A program made the position numbers and the translations under genes. Under the pieces are notes generated by a model. It ran no database searches. It saw only the letters and a program-made list of their open reading frames with translations, and was not told the DNA's origin. A stretch of DNA of 64,000 nt from Dermacentor variabilis (taxonomy: Eukaryota; Arthropoda; Arachnida; Ixodida; Ixodidae): NCBI RefSeq assembly GCF_050947875.1, contig NC_134570.1, positions 206,852,250 to 206,916,249 on the forward strand, given 5' to 3'. Below, in pieces: positions 34,905 to 45,530 of this stretch. Positions within the stretch are counted from its first letter, which is position 1. Every line of letters begins with the position of its first letter.

Positions 34905-35110
34905 ATCTTCAATTGGCGACCGCTCTCTGGTTAGCGCGCTCGTCTCCCATATGCATATTGGTTCACTGCCATGGGTTCAAATCGCCTTGGAGCATGTTGC
35001 CGAGAACTTTTATTTTCTTCCCGCTTTAGTATTGACGATGCTGGGAATGACGAAGTTGCCGCAACAGAAAGTCTTTGTTGTGTGTCGTCATTGACTGCTG
35101 AATGGACGGA
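34905..35110 (+). mobile_element. tRNA-derived SINE, third type
   Basis: The A-box-like TCTGGTTAGCGCGCTCGTC at about 34924 and the B-box GGGTTCAAATCGC at about 34974 are about 50 bp apart, as in a tRNA with a variable arm. An unrelated ~130-bp body follows (CGAGAACTTTTATTTTC..). Acceptor pairing is absent, so it is not a working tRNA gene. Confidence 0.55.
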
Positions 35111-35279
35111 CAAGGCAAATCTAATTTCCTACTTAAAGCACATTGAAGCACACAACTTAGAAACCAGTATACACAGAACTACGAAAAAACACTGTAGTTC
35201 TAATGAGGAAGCATTCGTCCTGATACATGTTCAAGTAACATTACGGATGAAGGACAGAAAAAGATGCAAGTAGAAATTA

Positions 35280-35890
35280 GCCACCAAACAACAACATTAG
35301 CAAGCGTTCGCTCCAGGAATCAGTTATTGGGTTCATTGATACACATCTGGGTACTGTAGAGATTTACCCACACCAGCCGAAAGTGCACTCAAAGCAGCCA
35401 AGCAACCTTCATTCCAAGTACTGGTTAACGATATAAAGATGCTTCATTCTGTAACGAGAGATCTAGGGCGAAGAGCCTTAGAAGAGAGCTCCAGGGGAAA
35501 AGCGGCAGGATAAGATGGAACAGCAGTCCATTTATTGAAAGATGGAAGAGATGATTTACTTGAAAAGCCCTGTATGCACTATGCCTCATGACTTCAAGTG
35601 TACCAGAGAGCCGAAAGAATGCCATCGTTATACTAATTCATAGCAAAGGAGACGGTAAAGAAATGATGAACTACAGGCTCATTAGCTTCCTTTTAGTATA
35701 GTATAATATATTCCCCAAGATAATGTCCAATATATTCCGGGCAACACTTTACTTGCATCAACCACTAGAAGGGGCTGGCTTCAGGAAGGGGTTTTCTATG
35801 GTGTTTCTACGGTTTTATACGATGGATCGCGTCCATATAATCATGTAATTCTGAAATCTGCGGAACACAATCAACCTCTCTGTAGGGTGT
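35280..35890 (+). mobile_element. Heavily decayed RTE-clade RT fragment
   Basis: Broken plus-strand frames align with the RT region of the second RTE subfamily (14.4-15.7 kb): RGKAAG near 35495, the region of VPESRKNAIVILIH (35600-35640), ACTACAGGCTCATTAGCTTCC (NYRLISF), GGCTTCAGGAAGGGG (GFRKG), and GAACACAATCAACCTCTCTG (EHNQPL) at 35860-35885. Numerous stops. It ends where a foldback element begins. Confidence 0.75.
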
Positions 35891-35904
35891 TTTTTCTAGC
35901 AGTA

Positions 35905-36360
35905 CCAAATTACTCAAGAATCGCCTGCTGCATATATCTCAATTCTAATTATTGATATAAATTACTCGATGAAGCGACCATTTGCTAAAAAAATTGAAAT
36001 ACTTAACTGAATAGTTAGAGTAATTATACTAATTATCCTGTGAATTAATTACTTTGCGCAGATGGTTCAATGAACGAATTATACCCGGCAAGTTCGCAAG
36101 GAACGAATTTTCAGAACTACACAAGTGTCGAGATGATTATTTTCAAGCTGTCCGACGATAAGCATTGGCGTTCCAATTACCTTGTAAAAAAACAAAAAAC
36201 ACTGTTACGTACTTTGAAGCACGAAAGAAAGTGGAACGCCAGTACATTTCGTCGGACATATTGCAAATCGATACGTCAAAACTGGTGCAGTATCGAAAAT
36301 TTGTTCAGAAGGTATACACCTTGCGTACTCACTAGCTGCAATTCGTAGATTTAGAGACAA
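35905..36360. mobile_element. Foldback element, family A, copy 2
   Basis: The left arm has GTCGAGATGATTATTTTCAA, CTGTCCGACGATAAG and GGCGTTCCAATTACC (36128-36183). The right arm in complement has ACTGCACCAG, GTATCGATTTGCAATATGTCC, GACGAAAT and GGCGTTCCACTTTC (36230-36300). Key words match the 13.9-kb copy (TTAATTTGCAACGTGTCCGA). Two copies with the same arms define a family. It directly follows an RTE fragment. Confidence 0.65.
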
Positions 36361-37475
36361 GAAGAGCTTTGACTTGTTGGCACACAATGACAAGTAGCAG
36401 CTCAGAACCAAGACATGAACACTGTGCCGTCTTCTTCATTCATCTCTTGGTTTCACGCTACTCCTCTGTTGTTAACTAGCACAGCTCATATTCTTACTGT
36501 TTCCTTTTCTAGTTCTGTAAGCTATGCCTTTGCATTAGCTGTAGTTTCTGCTAGACCCGGGACCACCCTCGCGAACCTCTCTGCCAATTTTACCGTCATT
36601 TCTCTCTCCCGCTCTCAATATAGTGAGCCTGATTGGCTACTTGTGTTGTGTTACGAATTATTCCCTGCTTTCTATCCCTGCCCACCTCTTTAATCGTTGT
36701 GTTAGGACGATCTGTCCTCTTAATCACTTAGCAGTTTTGATTGAAGGCGGGGTATTTGACCAAGAACACATCAGGAAAAGATTATAAGTTCAACCTATAC
36801 ATTTCAATATTATTGTTAAATCTCTGTGATATGTCGTGTCTGTAAATATTCTTTAGGGCTGAGCATATTTATCAGAAAGTATGCTGCGGTCGACCTAGGA
36901 ATGTCACTGGAGGCAACATTTCGACAATGCATGTCTGAGCAGGTTGAGCGAGATTCCTAGCCAGACCCCTGTTCACGACTTCGAGACCTATTTTCCGGTA
37001 AACTTCGGCCCTGTTAGCATATAGTACTCCACTACATGGGGTTGTTGAGAAGATATTTGTGGGCAAGTTCGGTGGCTGTTATTGTTGTGAAATGGATATA
37101 AAAACGAACACCAATCCCCCTCGGTACAATTCGAAAATGTGTTCTTATGCGTCTGATTACCGTGGAGTCAAGCGCCGTGCTTCACTTGGTCTTGTATCCT
37201 CTGTTTCGTTTTCTTGTCTCGAGTATGAAAGCCTGAAAAAGTTATCTCTTCGATCTGCCCGTTCAGTTTCTCCGTTTCCTTTCTCCTAGACAAGCTTTCG
37301 ATTCGACTGAATAAACAAACGCTTCTCGCACAGAAACAAGCCTTTAGGTACAGTTCAGCGCAAGTGTTTAGGATGGTTCGGCGTTCGTCTGTGTATGTGT
37401 AAGTGCACTGCCTTTACAAAAATGAGTGCCATACCTCTCGCCTAAAGAAAAAATCGGGTTTCAAGACATATATAT
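36361..37475. other. Unassigned DNA
   Basis: A 92-codon plus ORF at 36415-36693 (Ser/Leu/Val-rich) and a 64-codon minus ORF at 36872-37066 have no known features. No repeat structure noticed. Confidence 0.4.
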
Positions 37476-37479
37476 TCAT

Positions 37480-37655
37480 AAAAGGAAAATAAGATATCCA
37501 CCAAATCGTAGCAGTTGCTGCAAAGGAAACCTATACGGGTTCCTCGAAAGGAAAGCCTCGCATTGGAAGAAAAATTCGTCCTAGTCGGGGGACTCCAACC
37601 CGAGACCACCGCCTTTACCAGGCAGCCGCTCTACCATCTGAGCTACCGGGAGATG
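37480..37655 (-). mobile_element. tRNA-derived SINE, fourth type
   Basis: Minus strand. CCCGGTAGCTCAGATGGTAG (A box, about 37650) and CTCGGGTTGGAGTCCC (B box, about 37595), then a body CGAATTTTTCTTCCAATGCG.. ending at GGATATCTTATTTTCC near 37490. The D arm pairs (GCTC/GAGC), but the anticodon loop lacks the expected T before the anticodon and the T loop is too long, so I call a SINE rather than a tRNA. Confidence 0.65.
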
Positions 37656-37659
37656 GCAG

Positions 37660-38975
37660 GGCGAAGTCTATTTCATCAACAACTCGAAGCAAAGGCAACA
37701 TTTTGGTGTAATAGAAGAACTATTACGCCAGAACATATATATGTTTACTTGCGCTTTCATGCAAAGGAAAACTGCAACATCTATGTTGTATGGCCATTCT
37801 CAATGTATATGTTGATCTCATCTTGTCTGGATTGCCAAAATAAAAACCTTGTTGCTATTGGTTATATGCCCAATTTTCTGCATGTTGAACACCGACAAAT
37901 AGTTGCCTACTGGAATGAACGCTGAAGAACCGCAACGAAGCAATCTTTTCCTATAGAGGTTTCTATTAAGAACTGTGTCCCTCGACATATTATCTACAGT
38001 AGAGTTATTACCAATGCATCTCGTTTCCACGTATCGACACATATAGACCACCGAAAGCTGCCTCGAAAAAAGTGTTGGTGCCAGTATTCACACTGTGCTG
38101 ACACGTTGCGAGCATTGTGCGCCTTCAATGTTCAAGTTACGATGCCTTTGCTGAAATTAATGATCAATATAACTCTGGAAATTTCGTTAAGCCTGTATCA
38201 ACATCGCACTCTTCAATGGATGGCGAGCCCATCCAGTTTCTGAAACTCTATAGGCGCTTTGTGCTACCGTGATATCAGCTCGTTCAAATTGGTGAATGTG
38301 AGCGCGCCGGCAAGAATGCATGACCTTGCGTCTTGAAAGGCCGGCGGTGGAGTCACGCTACGGCCGCGCGGCCGCAAACTAACTGAGCAACGCTTCACAG
38401 GCGCCGAGGACAGACTTCGTGGGCGGGAATTAGTTGTTCAGCCACTTGTGATTTTGCTGCTGGCTGATTTTTATAACGATATATCAACTTCGTAGTGTCG
38501 TAGTGCACACAAGCATGCGAAGCTTGTGTCCACAAATTTTTACCCATCTGTGGCACCTGCTGCTGTTGGTCCATTAGCTTTTCTTCATTGGACGTAGTTG
38601 CCTAAACTTCCTCCAGCACGCCCCATGTTGGTATCACAACATGCACGGAATAATCCGTCTTCCTTAAAACGCAATTTTGCTGTCTCTCAAGCTGCACCCG
38701 TACATTATCGTTCCAATTTTGCTTGAATTGGCGCAATTTAGCAAATTTGCCACCTTACCAACGTACTCTTCCTATTTATGAGCTTGTTTCTGACATTGTA
38801 GCTAACTTTGGAAGCTGCAAAGTTCCGGTATAAATCCCATACGCTACACGTTGATTATAGAGCTTGGAGCCCTCAACCACGCAGAGTACTTTTAGGCTTT
38901 CGTTATGCTGGTATGTTTCATACCTGCAGAGGTACTGACATTTGGAGAAGTCGGTTTATCATTTGTAGAATAGTA
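37660..38975. other. Unassigned DNA
   Basis: No recognised homology. Mostly AT-rich with a short GC-rich patch at 38290-38420. Confidence 0.4.
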
Positions 38976-38979
38976 AACT

Positions 38980-39145
38980 GTTGGGCTAGTTGGTTTCACA
39001 ATGTATCTCGCAAAGGGGAGCGCAGAAGTATTGTGGAAGAAAGGAAACCAAGACACGAAAGTCATATTTTCCAGTCTTTTTAGCGTCTTTCTTCTCTGGG
39101 GCCCTTCTTTTACGCGACACTTCTGCGTTCCCCTTTATAAGATAT
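38980..39145. repeat. Hairpin-forming inverted repeat
   Basis: Left arm CGCAAAGGGGAGCGCAGAAGT (about 39009) pairs with right-arm complement TAAAGGGGAACGCAGAAGTGT (about 39120-39140). Inner parts GAAGAAAGGAAACCAAGA and its looser complement also pair. The word TGTTGGGCTAGTTGGT at the left edge recurs as GCTGGGCTAGTTGGT at 58675, which marks a dispersed family. Confidence 0.6.
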
Positions 39146-39721
39146 AATCGTTAAAAGCATAGTACAAGAATCTTGAGACAGGGAATGGACAAGGACTTCT
39201 TGCTTCAACTTTTCCCGTTAACATTGTCTCTAGTTCCCATGTTTGGACGCCTGCCTTTCAGTATCATGGATCCTTATCAACTTACTCAAATTTCACCCGT
39301 TCTATACTATTATTTAACAAAATTATGCACACAATGTATGGAACATGCAAAACCGTAATTGGCTGAACGCTAATGAGGCACAAGAGAACAAGGCTTGAAT
39401 GGTAAATAATTCATCTTAAGTGGTGCATTCTTTTCCACCACCTGCCTTTTCATGCGCAGCTTTTTCATATGAATATAAAGAAGAACACAATCAGATGCGC
39501 GTTCCCGGCTGTCCTAATGGCTACTGGTAGGCAGTGGTACCGATACTGGGACACCTCAAGTGAGGTTACAACTTGTTACCTCTCCGTAGAACAAGCTAGA
39601 ATAAGCTGCGATCGCCCCACCAACATTTCTAAAGCCACGGACGCAGCTGCCAGTATTAGGTATTTGTTTTACCTTGCTCGACCATATTTATTTTATGAAG
39701 GTGTAGCCAGCAAGCATTCTA
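39146..39721. other. Unassigned DNA
   Basis: ORFs 39173-39358 and 39469-39753 show no known motif. Confidence 0.35.
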
Positions 39722-39870
39722 CATGGAATGGATGGATGGATACAACTTTATGAAACGTCCGGCAAGGTTTAACGCGACCCGGGCTTTGGTCTCCTACGGG
39801 GTAACGTCAAGGAATGCACGGAAATGTAGCGTTAGGCAACGCCGTAGTCCTCGTAACGCAACTCGCCCAA
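39722..39870 (-). mobile_element. LINE 3' end with (ATCC)n tail, antisense
   Basis: GGAATGGATGGATGGATACAACTTTAT reads on the minus strand as an A/T-poor UTR ending in ATAAAGTTGTATCCATCCATCC, the tail style of an RNase H-type tick LINE. About 130 bp of UTR (CGTCCGGCAAGGTTTAACGC..) follows. No coding part remains. Family from memory of tick repeats. Confidence 0.55.
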
Positions 39871-41640
39871 GTTTGCACTAGCACAGAATTTACATCTTAC
39901 AACATGCACCAATCAATGTCATGCGATCAAAGACCATTTTCCGATTGTTTGCAGTCCTTACTTCTATATAGATTATATTTCTCTGTGGTTTTATGGCAGG
40001 GAAATAGTGGGCAGCACTTAGGGCATTGCTGGAATGGAGCCTCCTGCGTCTAGCACACAAGCAGTTCTGCGGCCTCGTATTACCGTTTCTACAAATCGGT
40101 AGTAGTACATGTTCATTTCTTTTTCATTTGCCTGGTGTGAACAAAGAAAAGACATCATGCTGTGATGCTAGCCAGCGGTGTAACTACCGCACGAGAAAAG
40201 TACTTCTGGCTGACATGGGCCCGCTCAAGAACGCAGGTGCGAAGCTAGGGTTCCTCTATAACTTTTAGGCTAGCGACATCTGCCGCGCGCGCCGCCTAAG
40301 AAGTTTCTGTAGCAGACGGCGCCCACGTGAAACCACGGCGCCGCGGCATTCGTGAGGTGAAAAAATATTTGCAGACGCGCGGAAATAAAACCTACTGGTG
40401 CCTGACTGTGGTGAAAAACGAACGAAGGGCCCGGACTGCTAAATCTAGTCCTTTAATTTCAAATGAGCGCTGAAAGAAAAACGCCGAAGCGAGCGGAATG
40501 AGGGCTTGATCGCCTCGATTCCGCATGTTTACATTTCGTTCGCTTGCGTTCAATCACCGCGCAAACCTTGGTGAATGCTTGCACTTAATCCCGTTTGTTC
40601 TGTGAATTCTTTTGCTTGTATGTGTGCTGCGTACTCATAACGGTTACTTTGAACGAAGAATTCGTGCAGAAAAGAAGGCTGACGGTCGCTTGGACCGAAA
40701 AACTTTCGACATACGTCGCTGAAACGTGCGACCCTCACGGCAACTAAACAACATTCTTTGCTTGCGTGGAAACGAGTGCGCCAACAGCCTTCCTGCCGCT
40801 GGGTGTGTCTGTCGTGCAGCGATTATACGACGACTGTTGTGTTTTGTGGTTCAGTGCTACGAGCCAGTGCAACTGCCGTTACATTCTGAAGCGGCAGTAT
40901 GGATCGTGTCAGCGAGTCTCCGCGATCGTGTTCGGGCTGCCAGCACGATCTAATCTCGCGGCACACCAGCATTGAGCGTAGTGTGTGCGCGTGTGTGAAT
41001 GGGGTTGTCTGTTCTCGTGAACCGTGCGACGTCGCCACGTAAACTTGAATCGTGACGCGCATTGTTGTGTTTATGCCTTTTCGCCTCCGTGCGCCGCTAA
41101 AGCCCCGTAAGAATTAAAGGCCCCTTATACGAAACGCACGCGGATTGGCCCAGGTATTACTGCACTGCGGTTTGCTGGCAATCCGTGTATAGCTTCTGGC
41201 ATTTTTCTTATGTTAATTTGCAGTTGTGTGTTTTTCATCAGTAAAATGGTATGGCCGATTACTGAAACATCTTCGAGTGTAAGGGAAACTAGGAAGGAAC
41301 GAGCTCGCAGCTGTATGTAATGTGCTTTGATATGTTGTATTATACTGTATTATTTGATGGCCTGTAGCAGTGGCTATGCAATATTTACTTTAAAAGCAGA
41401 GTAATGCAGGCACTTAGGAATATATTTATTCACATATGCAATGCACAAAATACGACTAGGATATGCAGAGTTGGGAATGGCTTTTTGGACATATTGTAAA
41501 GCGCAGTTAACAACACGTGCCCAAACACAGGAAAGTGTAAATGTAGAATTCGCTGTTGAAATTTGTGATTTTTTATCGCACGTAACGCAATGCCGATATT
41601 TGTCAGCGAGTTAATACGCTTCTGCCCCATCATTTACTTG
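39871..41640. other. Unassigned DNA
   Basis: A GC-richer portion at 40260-41100 holds short ORFs. One reading starting near 40899 encodes a small Cys/His-rich peptide (CSGCQHDLISRH), too short to classify. No transposon homology recognised. Confidence 0.35.
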
Positions 41641-41642
41641 CA

Positions 41643-42195
41643 TGCTAGATCATACTGCGCTTGCCAAGTCAACGGGTTCATAATGCACTAAAATAAATAA
41701 TCTCCACAAACTTCTGCCGTCAACATTCATGCGCGCGAATGAAATACTATCGTAGCTCTGCACATACACGTGTATACTTTCTCTCGCACCTTCGTATCGC
41801 TCTGCGTTACTTTGCTCGCATAGTCGTGCAGTTACCGACGGTTCAGTCTTTCCGTCCAGTTCTATGCGACCACATTTATATTTGAGTTAGGTGTTCTTTC
41901 CCGCGCGGGATGCAAAATAACTTCTTGCCGTCCTCCGTCTGATCTCGGCACCCACCCGCACAGCAACAAGGCGTTTCGGTCCTTCGCCACCTAGGTCATA
42001 CTGGGCAATTCAGCGGGCTCATAACGAACTAAAATTAATAATCTCCACATACGTCGGCCATCAATATTCATGCGCGCGAGTGAATTACTATCCCAGCTCG
42101 ACACACGCAGGTGTAGTATTATCGCACCTTTGTATCGTTCTATGTTACTTGCCTCACATTGTCGTGCAGTTACCGACAGTGCACTTTGGTTCCTG
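41643..42195. repeat. Direct duplication of a ~210-bp segment
   Basis: GATCATACTGCGC..AATAATCTCCACA..TTCATGCGCGCGAATGAA..GTCGTGCAGTTACCGAC (41648-41840) recurs as GGTCATACTGGGC..AATAATCTCCACA..TTCATGCGCGCGAGTGAA..GTCGTGCAGTTACCGAC (41994-42178). The offset is about 345 bp and the unit is about 210 bp, with moderate divergence. It sits a few hundred bases upstream of a TATA/initiator pair. Confidence 0.8.
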
Positions 42196-42495
42196 CCTCA
42201 AATCTTTTCCTTCCTGTCCAACAAAACGAAGGCGTGTCCCATGGAACGACTGATTCTCGATCTAGCTACACAACAGCCCGATGTCCTAAGAGACGCTCAT
42301 TACACTCATACTCGCTGGCGCTAACTCTAAGCAGCTTTTTGAGACGATTGCCGTGTGTGTAGCATCGCATAGTACTTGTAAAACCACGCGCGTGCGCGCT
42401 AGTTTACTTTAAGGTCACATGCGCAAGCATGAATCGCCCAAATACTAGTCAACATTACCACTCTCTCTCGCACACATTACGTCGCATAAGTTGCC

Positions 42496-42962
42496 TATAA
42501 AAGCGAGAGCATACCAGTTTTTGTCATTCTTTCGTCTTCACAGCCAGCGCTTCAAGACGCTGCATTCTACTGGACCACCTTTGGGATCGGCCCATACTGA
42601 CTTGTCCCTCCCTCGTAGTAGCTAGCGAGCGCAGTGCGACCTTTACAACTTTCGCAATATACCCAGGTCACAACGGAATGAGGTTGTAGCGCTTCTTTTC
42701 TGGAGTATAACGTACCGCTCATCATGCCCTCGCCGCCTTAGTGCTGCCGTCACATACGCGCACAATGGCCCGCCTTACAGAAACACTTCGGTCCAGCTGA
42801 GACAACGCGTCGCAGTTCCCACAACACAAATTTCTACAGTTTGTGGGAAATGCGTAAACTTCGGACATAACGCTGCCTACGAGTTTCAGACATTCTTGAC
42901 GTTTGGGTGCACGACCTGACTGAACTTGCTACATAATTTGTATAACGCCTTACAATAAAGAA
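42496..42962 (+). promoter_or_regulatory. TATA, initiator and poly(A) signal unit, possible solo LTR
   Basis: TATAAAAG at 42496-42503 and initiator TCATT at 42524-42528 place the predicted start (42526) 30 bp after the TATA start, which is textbook spacing. AATAAA follows at about 42954 (ACAATAAAGAACAG) and then the palindrome TGTTATAACA. No ORF of note lies between. With the duplicated segment upstream as enhancer-like U3 repeats, a solo LTR is one explanation. A short noncoding RNA gene is another. No TSD found. Confidence 0.4.
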
Positions 42963-43089
42963 CAGACTGTTATAACAATGCCGACAGATAATGAATCCAA
43001 ATAAAGAAAGCGTCCTAATAATTGTTTCAGTTTTTATTTCAACTGTAGTGCTGATTAGTTACATAAAAATCAAAGTGAAAAAAAAGCAC

Positions 43090-43165
43090 CGTGCCGTCGG
43101 TGGGAGCCAAACCCACAACATCCGCTTTGCAAGTGCGGTGCACTGCCATCCTAGTAAGTTGCTTC
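43090..43165 (-). mobile_element. tRNA-derived SINE head, second family
   Basis: Minus strand: GTGCACCGCACTTGCAAAGCGG (anticodon-arm-like) followed by GTTGTGGGTTTGGCTCCCAC (T-arm-like) and a poly(T) run. The anticodon stem has a mismatch and no acceptor pairing is seen. It is similar in layout to 48910-49020. Confidence 0.5.
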
Positions 43166-43984
43166 TGATCGCTCCAGAGCAGACTCGTATACCCAAGCAC
43201 TCACACACGCTAATGCCCCCAGAAGGGAAACCACCCTACTTCTTCTAACAAACACGAATTCAAATGTGAAAAAGTGTATGGGGGGAGGGGTGGAGTACTT
43301 TGCGGAGTTTGTATGTGCGTGCTTATATGCGAGTGAGTATTTTTGCGTTCAGAAGCAACTTACTAGGATGAATTACCTACTAGTCGAGCTACCACTTCTT
43401 CTTGGTTGCAATACTTATTGTGCTACGACGCGGCTTTTGCAACGTCCACATTCTTGCGTATTTATATACTTGTACAAGATCTAACGCAGGGAGCGTTACT
43501 TAACGCCACTAAGACAGTGGCGGCCGATGTGGCACAGTTTACTGACCGATGGTACATGGACTTCAGGACGCGCACTTTATAGAAGGCAGCTGCACGTCCA
43601 AATCAAAACTACATTTCCATAAAAAAACTTGCACCTTCGCCAAAACGGCGAGGCATCGATTTCGATAGTGGTTTATTAGATAGCTATACGAAGTAAGGAT
43701 AGTGGTTTTATCGGCGGTATAAACTTATAGCCATTCGCTTACTAACTAGATTAACGAGCATGGTGTCATGCGCAGGTAGGCCGACAAGAACGAACCTCAC
43801 TCGATGACCTCGGACACTCATTGTCATGACGCTGGCGTGAGCAAGAGCGGTAGCAGCAGCGAGTGAATTCGCGTTCTTGCTGCCTCTCGCTTAAACGCGA
43901 ACTAGGCGGCGAGAACACAGCGGGCAAAAATCATCAACCATCGGCGCAATAACCGCAGCTCGTTTTCAACATAGGGCCCGAGCG
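43166..43984. other. Unassigned DNA
   Basis: Nothing recognised apart from G-rich GGGGGGAGGGG at about 43279. Confidence 0.4.
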
Positions 43985-44106
43985 GGCGCCCTCAGCCGCG
44001 CCAAGCGCAGCCGCTGCTGGAGTAGAACGTCCCCCTCCTTCCCCTCCCCCGCTGCGCCCGATGGAAGACGGCGCGCTACTTCACCGCCTTCCTCCGTTGG
44101 GCACGC
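43985..44106 (+). repeat. Left half of the GC-rich repeat split by a CR1 element
   Basis: CCTCCCCCGCTGCGCCCGATGGAAGACGGCGCGCTACTTC and CTTCCTCCGTTG correspond to 4610-4700 (GATGGAAAGCGGCGCG, CTTCCTCCCCGC). The matching right half (TTCGCATGCTTTCACTCGCAC, GACGATATTATCGC) is at 48446-48600. The intervening sequence is a CR1-group LINE, so it inserted into this repeat. Confidence 0.7.
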
Positions 44107-44119
44107 GTGATCGAGACAC

Positions 44120-44525
44120 GTGGGCTAGGCTGCAGCGGCACCGGCACCACGTTTAATCGCTGCTTGTTCTTCGCGCAGTTCTTCGGCTTCCTTGCTGTAC
44201 CCCCCTCCTTTGCGGCATCATATGGCTTGGAACTGCTTCGTCTGACTTGGCTCCCTTTGCGGTCGAGCACGTGGATGTCACCGAGTGCTGGCCCAGGAAC
44301 TGCTATGTCGCTTCCTTATGCGATTGCCTCGGCGCGTCCCTCTTCAAGCTACAGCATGCCAGTCACCCCGATGTCCTGTCCTTTGATCAGCCATTCATCG
44401 ACAACTCTCGGTCTGTGACGTCAACAGCCGACGGTATAAATGTCCAGCGCGTGGATCGACTCTTCAGTGGGCTAGGCTGCAGCGGCACCAGCACCATGTT
44501 TAATCGCCGCTTGTTCTTCATGCAG
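44120..44525 (+). repeat. Duplicated unit in the CR1 leader
   Basis: GTGGGCTAGGCTGCAGCGGCACC..TTTAATCGC.GCTTGTTCTTC at 44120-44178 recurs at 44467-44525 with few differences, offset 347 bp. The copies sit just upstream of the first CR1 reading frame, as tandem promoter-bearing 5' UTR units do in several LINE families. Confidence 0.8.
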
Positions 44526-44726
44526 GTATGTTACTATTCTGATGCCGAGTGTATCCGATCTGATAATCGCTTTCTGCTGCTGCTCCCTTGCCCACAAAGT
44601 CTTGTATCCTGCTGCTCGCATGCATTGTTTTGCGCAAGTTGTCTCCTCTTGAGCGGAGATGTGGAAATCAACCCTGGCTCAGGCCCTCGGTCTAGGTCTA
44701 GGCGTGGATACGGTTACACTCGATGA
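44497..44726 (+). CDS. CR1-group LINE first ORF start with a 2A-like motif
   Basis: The frame contains an ATG at about 44497, a hydrophobic segment (FLLLLPCPQSLV, FCASCLLLS) and then SGDVEINPGS at 44652-44681. D-V/I-E-x-N-P-G-P is the signature of 2A-like sequences that cause ribosome skipping and are known at the N-terminus of CR1 and L2 LINE ORF1s. Here the final Pro is Ser, which should abolish skipping. The frame then reaches a stop at 44724-44726, while homology-like sequence continues in another frame (44690-44860), so a frameshift is likely. Confidence 0.65.
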
Positions 44727-44908
44727 GAATGATGACGCTCGCCCTTCCTTTGATAGCCATGGCAACAGCGGCCCTTCGATATCCGAAATGTTCTCTAAAT
44801 TATTGGAGGGGCAGACTCAGTTGGCACGAGATGTTGCAGAAATTCAGTCATCTCGTTGCACGTCCCTTCGATTTTTAGTCACGTGTTCATGCACTAGAAA
44901 CCACTCCT

Positions 44909-45530
44909 ATGTCCAAAGACTCTAGTTTACTTTGTGATTTACGTGCTGAAATAAATGCCTTGACTACTAAGGTAACGGACTTGGTCTTAAAAAATGACAG
45001 TCTTGAAAATCATTCTCGTAGAAACAATCTGATAATACACGGCATTTCTGAAGTAATGGATGAAAACGCTACCACCCTGATGACTGCAGTTTCATCTTTA
45101 TTTACTGAGCATCTGAAGACTAGCTGCCCTCATATTGAGCGCTGCCTCAGGCTCGGTAGAGCACGCACTGGTTACATTCGTTCCGTCATTCTAAAGCTTT
45201 CTAACTTCAACGACAGAACCGAGGTTCTTAGGAAGATCTCAAAACTCAACGGCTCAAATTTTGTCATTAAAGAAGATTTCTCTTCTAGGGTTCGGATAAT
45301 TCGGAAAAAAATCTGGAACGCATCAGCCGCTTTTCGGGACAGCGGTTCTGTTGTGAAGTTGAGATATGATCATGCTTTCATTAACAAGGTTCGTTATAAC
45401 TGGGATGACAGTTCAAACTCATTAGTAATGGCACCCGCTCAACGTGTTTCTTCTGAGTCTGGCCATTTGACTTCCGTTCCATCCACTTCCAGAATTCATC
45501 TTGGTCATTTTGAGAACCTTGTTGTCTTAA
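44909..45530 (+). pseudogene. CR1-group LINE ORF1-like domain
   Basis: Open frame with a coiled-coil start (LRAEINALTTKVTDLVLKND), then SLENHSRRNNLIIHGI, the junction typical of LINE ORF1 RNA-binding domains, followed by LRLGRARTGYIRSVILKLSNF and RKISKLNGSNFVIKEDFS. It flows without a stop into the endonuclease start (VVLNRNARSIVKK at about 45520), so ORF1 and EN look fused in this copy. Confidence 0.8.

Noticed and set aside
37575..37655. Functional tRNA gene on the minus strand
   Set aside because: The D arm pairs, but the anticodon loop lacks the T before the anticodon, the T loop is too long and no acceptor stem is found. A SINE body follows.
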